64,000 nucleotides of DNA from Actinomadura cremea (GCF_014648495.1 NZ_BMRF01000005.1:372001-436000); one strand, 5' to 3'; counted from the stretch's first letter, positions 1 to 8,213 are shown. Notes: a model not told the origin generated them from the letters alone. Made by a program: numbers and translations.

Positions 1-1068
1 CGTGAAGTAGCCGCCGTGCTCGTCCTTCAGGATGCGGGGGTACTCGTGCAGCGTCCGCTCGCGCTGCGCCGGGGTGCGGCGGGCCAGCGCCTGCACCATG
101 AGGTCGGCGGCCAGCCGGCCGGACTCGAGCGCGTAGTCGATGCCCTCGCCGTTGAACGGGTTGATCATGCCGCCGGCGTCGCCGACGAGCAGCATCCCGC
201 GGGTGTAGTGCGGCTGCCGGTTGAAGCCCATCGGGAGCGCCGCGCCGCGGATCTTGCCGGTCGCGTGCTCCTCGTCGAACTGCCACTCCTCCGGCATCTG
301 CGCGCACCAGCTCCGCATCATGCCGCGGTAGTCGACGTTCTGGAACGCCTTGCTCGTGTTGAGGAGGCCGAGCCCGACGTTGGACGTCCCGTCGCCCACG
401 CCGAACACCCAGCCGTAGCCGGGGAGCAGGCGCCGGCCGTCCCACAGCTCGAGCCACGCCTCCATGTACTCGTCGTCGTGGCGGGGGGTCTCGAAGTAGC
501 GGCGGACGGCGACGCCCATCGGCCGGTCGTCGCGGCGCCGCAGCCCCATCGCGAGCGACAGCCGGGTCGAGTTGCCGTCGGCGGCGACGACGAGCGGGGC
601 GCGGAACTCGGTGTCCTCGCCCTCGTACTTCGCGGTGACGCCGATGATGCGGTCGGTGCGCTCGTCCAGGATCGGGCCGGTGACGGTGCAGCCGGTCAGC
701 AGCCGGGCGCCCGCCTTCGCGGCGTGCTCGGCGAGGAGCTGGTCGAAGTCGGTGCGCTTGCGGACGAGGCCGTAGTCGGGGAAGCTCGCGAGCTCCGGCC
801 ACGGCAGCTCGACCTTCACCCCGCCGCCGTAGATCCGCAGGCCCTTGTTGCGCCCCCATCCGGGGTCGTTGATGTCGACGCCCATGCCGATCAGGGCGCG
901 GACGGCGCGCGGCGTCAGCCCGTCTCCGCAGATCTTGTCGCGCGGGAACGTGGCCTTCTCCAGCAGCAACACGTCAAGGCCGGCCTGGGCGAGCCAGTAC
1001 GCGGTGGACGATCCGGCGGGGCCCGCCCCGACGACGATGACATCGGCGTGTCGGGTGGAGTCGGTCAC
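1..1068 (-). CDS. menJ: Geranylgeranyl-reductase-family FAD oxidoreductase, probable menaquinone reductase (3' end cut by window edge)
   Basis: FAD-dependent reductase of the family that saturates prenyl chains; in actinobacteria the copy next to menG is thought to reduce one double bond of the menaquinone side chain (MenJ). The first 356 codons are visible. The N-terminus has the dinucleotide fold VIVVGAGPAGSS (about residues 10-21), then DKICGDG near 50, and around 290-305 the second FAD motif GDAGGMINPFNGEGID. The GTG start at 1068 is chosen because the Rossmann motif follows directly and GAGG lies about 7 bases upstream. menG lies upstream on the same strand, with a 20-bp palindrome of Rex type between them. 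The C-terminal part lies outside the window. Other polyprenyl substrates are possible. Confidence 0.85.
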   Translation of the reverse strand, partial: MTDSTRHADVIVVGAGPAGSSTAYWLAQAGLDVLLLEKATFPRDKICGDGLTPRAVRALIGMGVDINDPGWGRNKGLRIYGGGVKVELPWPELASFPDYGLVRKRTDFDQLLAEHAAKAGARLLTGCTVTGPILDERTDRIIGVTAKYEGEDTEFRAPLVVAADGNSTRLSLAMGLRRRDDRPMGVAVRRYFETPRHDDEYMEAWLELWDGRRLLPGYGWVFGVGDGTSNVGLGLLNTSKAFQNVDYRGMMRSWCAQMPEEWQFDEEHATGKIRGAALPMGFNRQPHYTRGMLLVGDAGGMINPFNGEGIDYALESGRLAADLMVQALARRTPAQRERTLHEYPRILKDEHGGYFT

Positions 1069-1090
1069 GGTGGTCCTCTTCGTTCGTTCG

Positions 1091-1110
1091 CTTGTGAAGT
1101 ACTTCACAAG
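1091..1110. promoter_or_regulatory. Rex-type operator palindrome upstream of menJ
   Basis: CTTGTGAAGTACTTCACAAG is a perfect 20-bp inverted repeat. Its core TGTGAA-N4-TTCACA matches the known Streptomyces Rex operator layout, and a rex gene lies in this window at 25330-26064. It sits 23 bases upstream of the menJ start, where bound repressor would block transcription. The match is seen directly; repression by NADH-responsive Rex is inferred. Confidence 0.7.
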
Positions 1111-1217
1111 GTTCCGGTGGGGAGTCTATTCCTTTATCACGGTCAGTGGGTACTTCTGGGCCGTTCCAGTTTTGGACCGGTCCCGGGATCACCCGGTCAC
1201 CCGGGGGTCACCGACGG

Positions 1218-1937
1218 TCAGCCGGGGTTCGTCGCGTGGTGCAGCGCGGCCACCCCGAAGGTGAGGTCCCGCCAGCGCACGGCTTCCCAGCCCGCGTCCT
1301 GGAGGAGCCCGGCCAGGGCCGCCTGGTCGGGCCAGGCGAGGGTCGATTCGGCCAGATACCGGTAGGAGTCGGGATTGGAGCTGACCCGCGACAGCAGCGG
1401 CAGCCCCAGCTTCAGGTGCGCCTTGTGCCCGAGCGCGAGCAGCGGGTTCGGGGGGTGGCTGACCTCGCACACCAGCAGGCGCCCGCCGGGCCGGGTCACC
1501 CGGCGCAGCTCGCGCAGGGCCCGGACGGTGTCGGCGACGTTGCGGAGGCCGAAGGAGATCGTGACGGCGTCGAACGCGCCGTCGCCGAACGGCAGGCGCA
1601 GCGCGTCCCCGGCGACGAAGCTCAGCCGCGGCGTCCCCGCCCGCCTGCTCCGCTCCTCCTGCCTGCGGACGCCCACGCGCAGCATCCCGAGGGAGAAGTC
1701 GCAGGCCACGGTGGACGCGCCCGCCTCGGCGAACGGCACCGACGACGTTCCGGTGCCCGCCGCGAGATCGAGGACCCGCTCGCCGGGCCGCGCGTCCAGC
1801 GCCCGGACGACCTCCCGCCGCCAGCGCCGGTCCTGGCCGCCGGTCATCAGCGTGTTGAGCAGGTCGTACCGTTCGGCGGTGCCGTCGAACATCGCCGCGA
1901 CGTCGGCGGGTTTCTTATCGAGTGAGGCGCGGGTCAT
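1218..1937 (-). CDS. menG: Demethylmenaquinone methyltransferase
   Basis: SAM-dependent methyltransferase of the UbiE/MenG family that adds the ring methyl group in the last step of menaquinone synthesis. The protein has 239 residues, normal for the family. It shows the family N-terminus with [12 protein letters not shown] (about 17-28), SAM-binding motif [13 protein letters not shown] (about 55-66), the motif II region [18 protein letters not shown], and a C-terminal FGVAALH. ATG start. menJ follows on the same strand, separated by about 150 bases that contain the Rex-type operator, so menJ may have its own regulated promoter. Actinobacteria respire with menaquinone only, so this gene is expected to be essential. 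Confidence 0.93.
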   Translation of the reverse strand: MTRASLDKKPADVAAMFDGTAERYDLLNTLMTGGQDRRWRREVVRALDARPGERVLDLAAGTGTSSVPFAEAGASTVACDFSLGMLRVGVRRQEERSRRAGTPRLSFVAGDALRLPFGDGAFDAVTISFGLRNVADTVRALRELRRVTRPGGRLLVCEVSHPPNPLLALGHKAHLKLGLPLLSRVSSNPDSYRYLAESTLAWPDQAALAGLLQDAGWEAVRWRDLTFGVAALHHATNPG

Positions 1938-1985
1938 GGCACCAGCCTAAGAGGCGGAGTGCGGAGCCCTTGCGGCGCCGGGGCC

Positions 1986-2213
1986 CTAGGCGTCTTCCTT
2001 GGTGCGCCCGGCCTGGAACCGCCGCCACCCGCCGTCGACGGCCGCGGAGAGGCGGTCGCGCTGCGCCGACAGCAGCACGTAGCTGATGACGCCGCTGACC
2101 AGCAGGGACAGCAGCAGGAGCAGGAAGCCGCGGGCGCCGAACAGCGCGAGCACCCCGGCGGTCGCCGCGAAGATGACGAAGCGCGCGATGGTGTACAGGA
2201 TTACGGAACGCAT
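1986..2213 (-). CDS. DUF4229-type small membrane protein
   Basis: A 75-residue protein with two strongly hydrophobic helices (about residues 5-24 and 28-48) followed by a basic cytoplasmic tail with QRDRLSAAVDGGW. Size and pattern fit DUF4229, a small membrane protein of unknown function often found beside menaquinone genes in actinobacteria. It precedes menG on the same strand with a 48-base gap, so the two may be co-transcribed. No catalytic residues are visible. Function unknown. Confidence 0.75.
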   Translation of the reverse strand: MRSVILYTIARFVIFAATAGVLALFGARGFLLLLLSLLVSGVISYVLLSAQRDRLSAAVDGGWRRFQAGRTKEDA

Positions 2214-2257
2214 GGCACCCCGACTCTACCCGTCCCCTTCCGCGGCCTCGCGGCAGG

Positions 2258-3223
2258 TCAGCGGTAGACGTCCTGGAAGAGGGCCGGGTCCACGTTGCCG
2301 CCGGACAGGATCGAGACGTACGTGCGCGCGTCGGGCAGTTCGTCGCGGTGGAACAGGTACGCGGCGGTGGCCACCGCGCCGCCCGGTTCGGCGATGAGCC
2401 GGGCCTCGCGGGCGAGGCGGCGCATGGCGTGCCGGATCTCGTCCTCGGTGACGGTGACGACGCCGTCCACGTGCTCGCGCATGTGCGCGAACGGCAGCGC
2501 GCCGACCCGCTGGACGCGCAGCGCGTCGGCGATCGTCCGTCCGGTCTCCTCGGCGTTCCACCCGACCGGGTGCCCAGCGTGGAACGAGTCGCGCGCGTCG
2601 GCCGCCAGCTCGGGCTCGACGCCGAACACCCGCGCGTCCGGGCGCAGCGCCTTCACGGCCGCCGCGACTCCCGCGAGCAGGCCGCCGCCGCTCACCGGGA
2701 CCAGCACGACGTCGACGTCCGGGCGGTCCTGAACGATCTCGAGCCCGCAGGTGCCCTGGCCCGCGATCACCCGGGGGTCGTCGTAGGGCGGGATCAGCGT
2801 GAAACCGTGCGCGGCGGCGAGCTGGGCGGCGGTCTGCTCGCGGACCGCCGTGTCGGGCTCGACGTACACGATCTCGGCGCCGAGCGCCGCGCACGCGTCC
2901 ACCTTCACGGCCGGTGCGGTGTGCGGCATGACCAGTACGGCCCGGATTCCGAGCGCGCGTGCCGAGAACGCCACGGCCTGGGCGTGGTTGCCACTAGAGT
3001 GCGTCACCACCCCACGCGCGCGTTCGGCTTCGGGGAGCCGCGACATCGCGGTGTAGGCGCCGCGGAGCTTGAACGCGCCGATCGGTTGCAGCGACTCGGC
3101 CTTGACCAGCAGAGCCGGGCCGCCGTGGCCGCCCGGGAACGGGACGAGCGGGGTGCGGACGGTGACACCCGCGAGCCGTTCGGCCGCGCGCTCGATCTCC
3201 GCCAGGGTCACAAGATCGGACAT
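2258..3223 (-). CDS. PLP-dependent threonine/serine dehydratase-like enzyme
   Basis: Fold-type II PLP enzyme of 321 residues. The PLP lysine lies in QPIGAFKLRGA (Lys52), the substrate loop is SSGNHAQ (76-82), and the phosphate-binding glycine loop is SGGGLLAG (about 178-186). There is no C-terminal ACT domain, so it is the short catabolic or serine-racemase-like form rather than allosteric biosynthetic IlvA. Likely reaction: threonine to 2-oxobutyrate (or serine to pyruvate) plus ammonia. Serine racemase or threo-3-hydroxyaspartate dehydratase cannot be told apart by eye. ATG start. The next gene on the same strand is the DUF4229 gene, 44 bases on. Confidence 0.85.
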   Translation of the reverse strand: MSDLVTLAEIERAAERLAGVTVRTPLVPFPGGHGGPALLVKAESLQPIGAFKLRGAYTAMSRLPEAERARGVVTHSSGNHAQAVAFSARALGIRAVLVMPHTAPAVKVDACAALGAEIVYVEPDTAVREQTAAQLAAAHGFTLIPPYDDPRVIAGQGTCGLEIVQDRPDVDVVLVPVSGGGLLAGVAAAVKALRPDARVFGVEPELAADARDSFHAGHPVGWNAEETGRTIADALRVQRVGALPFAHMREHVDGVVTVTEDEIRHAMRRLAREARLIAEPGGAVATAAYLFHRDELPDARTYVSILSGGNVDPALFQDVYR

Positions 3224-3366
3224 CCTCGGAGACTATTGCGTCGGAACCGTTCACGCGGACGTCACGGCCGTGACATGGCAGGTCAACCGGGGTCGGGGTG
3301 ACTGCTGTGACTCCTGGCGCGGTCACCGGGCGTCATCGCTCCAGCTCGCAGGACTACACCCTGTCA

Positions 3367-3420
3367 TGTTTTGCGAAAACAAGGGAGAAATCGGTCTTGA
3401 CCCGCCACACTGTAAACAGT
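3367..3420 (+). promoter_or_regulatory. AT-richer leader of bldC with two inverted repeats
   Basis: The region before bldC is clearly richer in A/T than its surroundings. It holds TGTTTT-GCG-AAAACA (3367-3381, 6-bp arms) and ACTGT-AA-ACAGT (3409-3420, perfect). Position suggests a promoter and regulator site of bldC. No known regulator motif was recognised and the transcription start cannot be placed. Confidence 0.35.
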
Positions 3421-3459
3421 CCACCCGCGCCGAGAGCGGGACAAAGGGGGAGATTAAAC

Positions 3460-3663
3460 GTGGAGAGCACGAGCGAGCGCCTGCTGACCCCAGGAGAGGT
3501 CGCCGCCCTCTTCCGGGTCGATCCGAAAACGGTCACCCGCTGGGCAGCGGCCGGCCGGATCAGCAGCATCCGGACCCCCGGTGGCCACCGCCGCTTCCGG
3601 GAGTCGGAGGTCCACGCGCTGCTGCGCGGCGAAGAGCCGGTGGGGAGTCACCCCGCGCACTGA
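3460..3663 (+). CDS. bldC: BldC, MerR-like developmental DNA-binding protein
   Basis: A 67-residue protein consisting of a single MerR-type winged helix: LLTPGEVAALFRVDPKTVTR, then the wing residues GGHRRFRESEV. This is nearly the Streptomyces BldC sequence in length and core residues. BldC binds head-to-tail on direct repeats and delays entry into sporulation. The GTG start at 3460 is preceded by GGGGGAG at 3446-3452, which fixes the start; the reading frame stays open upstream but has no such signal. Monocistronic: flanked upstream by a divergent gene and downstream by convergent genes. Confidence 0.92.
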   Translation: MESTSERLLTPGEVAALFRVDPKTVTRWAAAGRISSIRTPGGHRRFRESEVHALLRGEEPVGSHPAH

Positions 3664-3752
3664 TCCGGCCCTCCGGCCGGGTCCGTTCGACCCGAAGACG
3701 TCCGCGCGGGGGACGACGGTCCGCGCCCGTCGCCCCTCCCGCCATCGAAACG

Positions 3753-3779
3753 GGAACCGGTTCCCGGGGAACCGGTTCC
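3753..3779. terminator. Double palindrome, possible bidirectional terminator
   Basis: Two copies of the perfect 12-bp palindrome GGAACCGGTTCC (3753-3764 and 3768-3779) are separated by 3 bases, so each strand can fold a 12-bp stem with a 3-base loop. It lies in the 205-base gap between convergent bldC and the small gene at 3869. There is no T-tract, which is common for high-GC actinobacterial terminators. A dyad protein-binding site is the alternative. Confidence 0.45.
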
Positions 3780-3868
3780 GGCGGCACGCTCCCCCGGGCG
3801 GGCGGCCATCCCCCTCAGGCCGCCGCCCCGCACCGGCCGCCGTCCGGCCGCCCGTTCCCCGCGGGCCG

Positions 3869-4132
3869 CTACTCCCCCGCCTCGTCCGCCTTCCACTCCT
3901 CGAACCGGCGCAGCAGTTCCGCGTCGCCCTCCCGCCAGCCGCGCCGCCGCTCCGCCAGCTCCTCCTCGGTCAGCGACCGCGCCAGCAGGCGGTCGTAGTC
4001 GGGATCGTCCGGGCCGACCTCCACGTAGGCGTCGGCGATGACCCGCCCCTCGTCCGTCCCGTCCTCGCCGGGTTCGGCGAGCACGCTGTGCGGGACCCGG
4101 AGCGTGCCGTCGGGGAGCCGGATCACGTACAT
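3869..4132 (-). CDS. Small acidic protein of unknown function, downstream of the metallopeptidase
   Basis: An 87-residue, strongly acidic protein. The N-terminal half is beta-like (MYVIRLPDGTLRVPH), the C-terminal half helical and charged (SLTEEELAERRRGWREGDAE). No signal peptide, membrane segment or known motif was recognised. It begins 60 bases after the metallopeptidase gene ends, on the same strand, so it may be co-transcribed. A small acidic partner after a candidate toxin is the usual place for an immunity protein, but that is inference from position and charge only. Confidence 0.55.
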   Translation of the reverse strand: MYVIRLPDGTLRVPHSVLAEPGEDGTDEGRVIADAYVEVGPDDPDYDRLLARSLTEEELAERRRGWREGDAELLRRFEEWKADEAGE

Positions 4133-4192
4133 CGTCGATCACCATCGTCTGCCATCACGGGATCCTCTGGTGTGTGCCGCGGAACACACACC

Positions 4193-5284
4193 CTAGATCC
4201 CGAAGGTGCGGTTGAAGAAGAGCATGACCTCCAGCGCGGTGCGGATGTCGCCGCCGAGCATGTCGACGAGCGCGGGCCGCTGGCGCGACGAGATGGCCGC
4301 GAAGGCGTCCGCGAAGAACTCGCGGCGGCCCAGCGCGTCCGGCTGCCGGTGGAAGTCGCTCGCCAGGTGCGGACGGCACTGCGCGTACAGCGCGCGGAAC
4401 GCCGCGCCGTCGGACGTCCAGCCGGTGCCGCCCTCGATGTCGTCGAGCGCGTGCCCGACCTCGTGCAGCATCACGTCCGGGGTCGGGGACGGCCGGTCCC
4501 CCACGACGATCTTGCGGTCGCCGTAGGCCCCCGCGCACACGTCCCACGTCGCCCGGCCCGACGGGAGCGGACGGTCGCGCAGGTGCCCCATGTCGTCGAG
4601 CTGCGGGACGCCGCCGGGCCCCACGTACACGCCGTCCAGGCCCGCGGCGAGCCGGTCCTTCAGCGCGTCCGGCAGCCCGGCGAGGCTCTCCACCGCGCGG
4701 ATCACCTCCGGGGTGGGCGGCCCGTCCCGGACGTCCCACTGCCGGTGCAGGATCCGTTCCAGGACGCCGCAGTGCCGGCGCCCGTCGGCGGCGTGCGGCG
4801 TCCCCGGCGGGTGCGGCTCCACCCGCGACGGCGCGTCGTCGAGCTCGAAGTCGCGCCACGACAGGTCGCCGCCGGTGCGGCGCCCCGCCCCCGGCCGCCG
4901 CCGCCCGTACCGGCCGCCGAACCCCTCGCCCGTCCGCTCCCCGCCCGTGTCGCGCCCCGTGTCGCGGCCCGTGTCGCGCCCCGTGTCGCGGCCGGTGCCG
5001 AGGCCGGCCTGGAGGTCCGCGTCGAGGGACTCGACGGGCGCGGCGTCACCGGGCGCGAGCGCGAAGCCGTCGTCGCGTCCGGCCTTGCGGAACCGGCCGA
5101 ACCGGTCGCGGGGCTGGTTCCCGCGCGGCCGTCCCGTCTCGGGCGGCGAGGGCGCGTAGGCCGTGTCCTCGCGCCGGTCGGCGGTCCGGTCGGCGGTCCG
5201 GTCGGCAGGGCGGAACGGCCCGCCGCGGGAGAACGCCCGGTTCCGGAACTCCCGGGGTTTGCGGTGGACGCCTTTGAAGCGCAT
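4193..5284 (-). CDS. Anthrax-lethal-factor-like (ATLF/PPEP-type) zinc metallopeptidase with disordered repeat-rich N-terminus
   Basis: 363 residues. Residues 1-150 are low complexity, rich in Arg, Gly and Asp, with ADRTADRTADR near 27-37 and four tandem TGRD units (97-113). The C-terminal domain has the zinc motif HEVGHALDD (His274, Glu275, His278) and about 45 residues later REFFADAFAAI, the place of the third ligand (Glu322) in lethal-factor-like gluzincins. This HExxH plus EFFA-(D/E)-AF pattern is shared with anthrax lethal factor and Pro-Pro endopeptidases. No signal peptide or membrane helix is visible. A small acidic gene follows. Substrate unknown; a secreted effector, polymorphic-toxin-like protein or housekeeping peptidase are all possible. 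The ATG start is supported by absence of a better later start. Confidence 0.7.
   Translation of the reverse strand: MRFKGVHRKPREFRNRAFSRGGPFRPADRTADRTADRREDTAYAPSPPETGRPRGNQPRDRFGRFRKAGRDDGFALAPGDAAPVESLDADLQAGLGTGRDTGRDTGRDTGRDTGGERTGEGFGGRYGRRRPGAGRRTGGDLSWRDFELDDAPSRVEPHPPGTPHAADGRRHCGVLERILHRQWDVRDGPPTPEVIRAVESLAGLPDALKDRLAAGLDGVYVGPGGVPQLDDMGHLRDRPLPSGRATWDVCAGAYGDRKIVVGDRPSPTPDVMLHEVGHALDDIEGGTGWTSDGAAFRALYAQCRPHLASDFHRQPDALGRREFFADAFAAISSRQRPALVDMLGGDIRTALEVMLFFNRTFGI
4943..4996. repeat. Tandem 12-bp repeat coding for TGRD units
   Basis: Four near-identical 12-bp units, on the + strand CCCGTGTCGCGC or CCCGTGTCGCGG, encode four consecutive Thr-Gly-Arg-Asp units in the metallopeptidase linker. 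The units differ by single bases, consistent with slippage. Copy number may vary between strains. Confidence 0.75.
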
Positions 5285-5450
5285 CGGGCTCCTCTGTCGA
5301 CGGGACCCGCGAACTTCTCGGGCGGCCGGGGTCCCCGGAGGAAGCGTAAGCCGGAACCCGACACCCCGTCATCCCCGGCGGTCACGGAAACTTTCAGGGA
5401 TGACCTGGGTCCGGGTGACTAATTACCGGCCAAACCGGGCGTCTCGGGCC

Positions 5451-6458
5451 CTATGCGTAAGAGTGCAGGCCAGAGAACATGTAGTTCACGCCGAAGAAGT
5501 TGAACATCAGCGCGGCGAACGCAATGAGCGCCAGAACGGCGGCCTTGCGGCCCTTCCAGCCGGCGGTCGCCCGCGCGTGCAGGTACGCGGCGTAGATGAC
5601 CCAGGTGATGAACGACCAGATCTCCTTGGGGTCCCAGCCCCAGTAGCGGCCCCACGCCTGGTCCGCCCAGATCGCGCCCATGATGATCGCGGCCGTCCAG
5701 ATCGGGAACGCGAACATCGTGACGCCGTTCGCCAGCCGGTCCAGGCCGTCCGACGACGGCATGCGGGCCAGGATGCCGTGCTCGCGCAGCGTCCCCCTGC
5801 CCTCGGCCCGCGCCTTGACCAGGTAGAGGATCGTGGCGGCGCCGGCGACCGTGAACGCGCCGGTCGCGATGATCGCGGCGGTCACGTGGATCGCGATCCA
5901 GTACGAGTTGAGCGCGGGGCTGACCGGGCCGACCTCGTCGTACAGCCAGATGTTGGCGACGCCGAGCGCGACGACGGCCGCGACCATCACGAACGCGCCC
6001 AGGTAGCGCGCCCGGTAGCGCAGCATCACGACGAGGAACGCGGTGACGGCCGCGAACGCGATCGCGGTGAGGAACTCGTACATGTTCGCCCACGGCCAGC
6101 GGTTCGCCGCGAGGCCCCGCGCCACCAGGACGCCGAGGTGCGCGCCCCACCCGAGGACGTTCAGCAGGATCGCGAGCTTGGCCGGTTCGACCTGCGTCCG
6201 CTCCGGCTCCCCGTCGGCGGAGGCGGCGGACGTCCCGGCCGCCGCGGCGTCCGCGGATCCGGCGCCGGACGCGCCGACGAGCACCTTCGCCCTGCTCTCG
6301 GCCTCGACCTCGGCGGCGGCGGCGCGCTGCATCGCGCGGCGGCGCCCGAAGCCGAGATCGGCCGCGTAGGCGACCAGCGCGATGATGTACAGCACCACCG
6401 TGGTCAGCATGAGCTTGTCGCTCAGATTCGCGAGGTCGGCGTCGCCCACCCTCGTCAC
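5451..6458 (-). CDS. ccsB: Cytochrome c biogenesis protein CcsB/ResC (haem handling)
   Basis: Multi-spanning membrane protein of 335 residues, the CcsA/ResC half of the System II synthase that carries haem across the membrane and joins it to apocytochrome c. About eight hydrophobic helices are visible. The haem-binding tryptophan-rich motif appears as WGWDPKEIWSFITW near residue 270, followed by conserved histidine segments. A long cytoplasmic Ala/Glu-rich insert follows the first helix. The GTG start overlaps the resB stop by four bases, so translation is likely coupled. It is the last gene of resA-ccdA-resB-ccsB. Confidence 0.93.
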   Translation of the reverse strand: MTRVGDADLANLSDKLMLTTVVLYIIALVAYAADLGFGRRRAMQRAAAAEVEAESRAKVLVGASGAGSADAAAAGTSAASADGEPERTQVEPAKLAILLNVLGWGAHLGVLVARGLAANRWPWANMYEFLTAIAFAAVTAFLVVMLRYRARYLGAFVMVAAVVALGVANIWLYDEVGPVSPALNSYWIAIHVTAAIIATGAFTVAGAATILYLVKARAEGRGTLREHGILARMPSSDGLDRLANGVTMFAFPIWTAAIIMGAIWADQAWGRYWGWDPKEIWSFITWVIYAAYLHARATAGWKGRKAAVLALIAFAALMFNFFGVNYMFSGLHSYA

Positions 6459-8212
6459 TCCTTCGATTCGTCCGCCGCGCCGGTGTCCCGGTCGGCGCCC
6501 GGCTCGGCGCCCGGCTCGGTGTCCCGCTCGGTGTCGGGCTCGGTGTCCCGCTCGGTGTCGGGCTCGTCGTCCCGCTCGTCGTCCACGGGCTCCGCGCCTG
6601 CTCCGCCGTCATCCGGGCCCGCACCGGACCCGTCCTGCTCGGGGCCGCGCAGGGCGGCCACGATGTCATCGAACTCCGCGGTCGGGCTCCCCAGCGTGAG
6701 GCCGCCGACCTCGACCACCGTACGCCCGCCCTTCCCGGCGGCCGCACGGACCCACACCCTGCGCCGCCGCACCATGAAGGACGCCACGACGCCCGCCACC
6801 GCGAGGATCGACGCGACCAGCGCGGGGATGCGTCCGGGGTCGCGGTTCACCGACAGGCTCGCCCACTCCTGGACGCCCTCGAACTTGATCGATCCCGCCC
6901 CGTTCGGCAGGTCGAACGTGTCGCCGGGCTCCAGCAGCTTCTGCCCGTCCTTGATCGGCTGGAGGGTCTCGCCGATGCCCTCCAGCTTGTAGACCGACTG
7001 CGGGGTGCCGTCGTCCAGGCCGATGTCGCCCTTGAACGAGCTGATCGTCACGACCGGGCGCAGCGGCGCCGGGAACGCGGACACGATCTGCTTCCCGTCC
7101 TCGGTCGAGACCGCCGTCGGCCACAGGATCGCGTAGAACGCGAGCTGCTCGGGCTGCGCGTCCGGCGCCTTGATGACGCCCTCGGACGTGTAGTTGCGGT
7201 TCTCCATCGGCAGGAACGGCACCGCGTCCTTGAACGCGACGTTCCCGTCCGCGTCCCGGACCGTGAACACCGGCGAGTAGCCGTGGTTCAGCAGGTAGAC
7301 CTTCGCGCCGCCCACCATCAGCGGGTGGTTGACCTTCAGGTCGTAGGACTTCTCCGCGCCCCGCGGGTCGTCCCGGTAGTGCACCTTCGCCGTGAAGTCG
7401 GTCGCCTGGCCGCGGCTGTCGCCCTCGGTGTGGTACTCGGCCTTGAAGTCCTCCAGCCGGACGGTGAACGGCGGGAGGTCGTCCGCGCTGAACACGCGTC
7501 CGGGCTCGAACTGGTCGTAGAGGCTGAGCGAGTTCGCGAACGTGTCGTTCTCGGTCAGCAGGATGTTGCCGCGGTAGCCGAACATGTTCCCGAGGCCGAG
7601 CGCGAACAGCAGCACCAGCAGCGCCAGGTGGAAGACCAGGTTGCCGGTCTCGCCGAGGTAGCCCTTCTCGGCCGACACCGCGCCGCCCGCCACGTCCACG
7701 CGGAACCGCTTGCGGCGCAGCGCCGCGCGCGCGTCCCCGAGGACGTCCTCGGCGGACGCGTCCGTCTCGAAGGCCGCCGACTGCGGCAGCCGCTTCAGGT
7801 TGCGCGGCGCCGCCGGTGGACGCGCCCGCATCGACTTGTAGTGCTTGGCGGCCCGCGGGATCACGCACCCCGCCAGCGAGACGAACAGCAGGATGTAGAT
7901 CGCGGCGAACCAGGGCGCCGCGAACACGTCGAACATCGAGAACCTGTCGAGCCACGGCCCGAGCGTCCCGTGCTCCTCCAGGTAGGCCGCGACGTCCTCC
8001 GGCGCCTGCCCCCGCTGCGGGAACACCGACCCCGGGACGGAGCCGAGCGCCACCAGGAACAGCAGGATCAGCGCCGTGCGCATCGTCGTCAGCTGCCGCC
8101 ACGCCCAGCGCAGCCAGCCCAGCGGCCCGATCCCCTTCGGGCGCGGCGCCTCCTGCGCGGCCTGCCGCGCCGCCGGAGGCCGCGTGCCGCTCTCGATCTC
8201 TGTGTCGCTCAT
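6455..8212 (-). CDS. resB: Cytochrome c biogenesis protein ResB
   Basis: System II partner of CcsB; the pair forms the cytochrome c synthase. 585 residues. Hydrophobic helices lie near 35-55 (LRWAWRQLTTMRTALILLFL), 90-115 and 190-210, then a large extracytoplasmic domain, and a last helix near 470-490. The C-terminal tail is acidic and repetitive (RDTEPDTE units, DNA about 6512-6565), which is not a usual conserved part of ResB. ATG start, one base after the end of ccdA. The tail repeat resembles in style the TGRD repeat in the nearby metallopeptidase gene. Confidence 0.93.
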   Translation of the reverse strand: MSDTEIESGTRPPAARQAAQEAPRPKGIGPLGWLRWAWRQLTTMRTALILLFLVALGSVPGSVFPQRGQAPEDVAAYLEEHGTLGPWLDRFSMFDVFAAPWFAAIYILLFVSLAGCVIPRAAKHYKSMRARPPAAPRNLKRLPQSAAFETDASAEDVLGDARAALRRKRFRVDVAGGAVSAEKGYLGETGNLVFHLALLVLLFALGLGNMFGYRGNILLTENDTFANSLSLYDQFEPGRVFSADDLPPFTVRLEDFKAEYHTEGDSRGQATDFTAKVHYRDDPRGAEKSYDLKVNHPLMVGGAKVYLLNHGYSPVFTVRDADGNVAFKDAVPFLPMENRNYTSEGVIKAPDAQPEQLAFYAILWPTAVSTEDGKQIVSAFPAPLRPVVTISSFKGDIGLDDGTPQSVYKLEGIGETLQPIKDGQKLLEPGDTFDLPNGAGSIKFEGVQEWASLSVNRDPGRIPALVASILAVAGVVASFMVRRRRVWVRAAAGKGGRTVVEVGGLTLGSPTAEFDDIVAALRGPEQDGSGAGPDDGGAGAEPVDDERDDEPDTERDTEPDTERDTEPGAEPGADRDTGAADESKE

Positions 8213-8213
8213 G

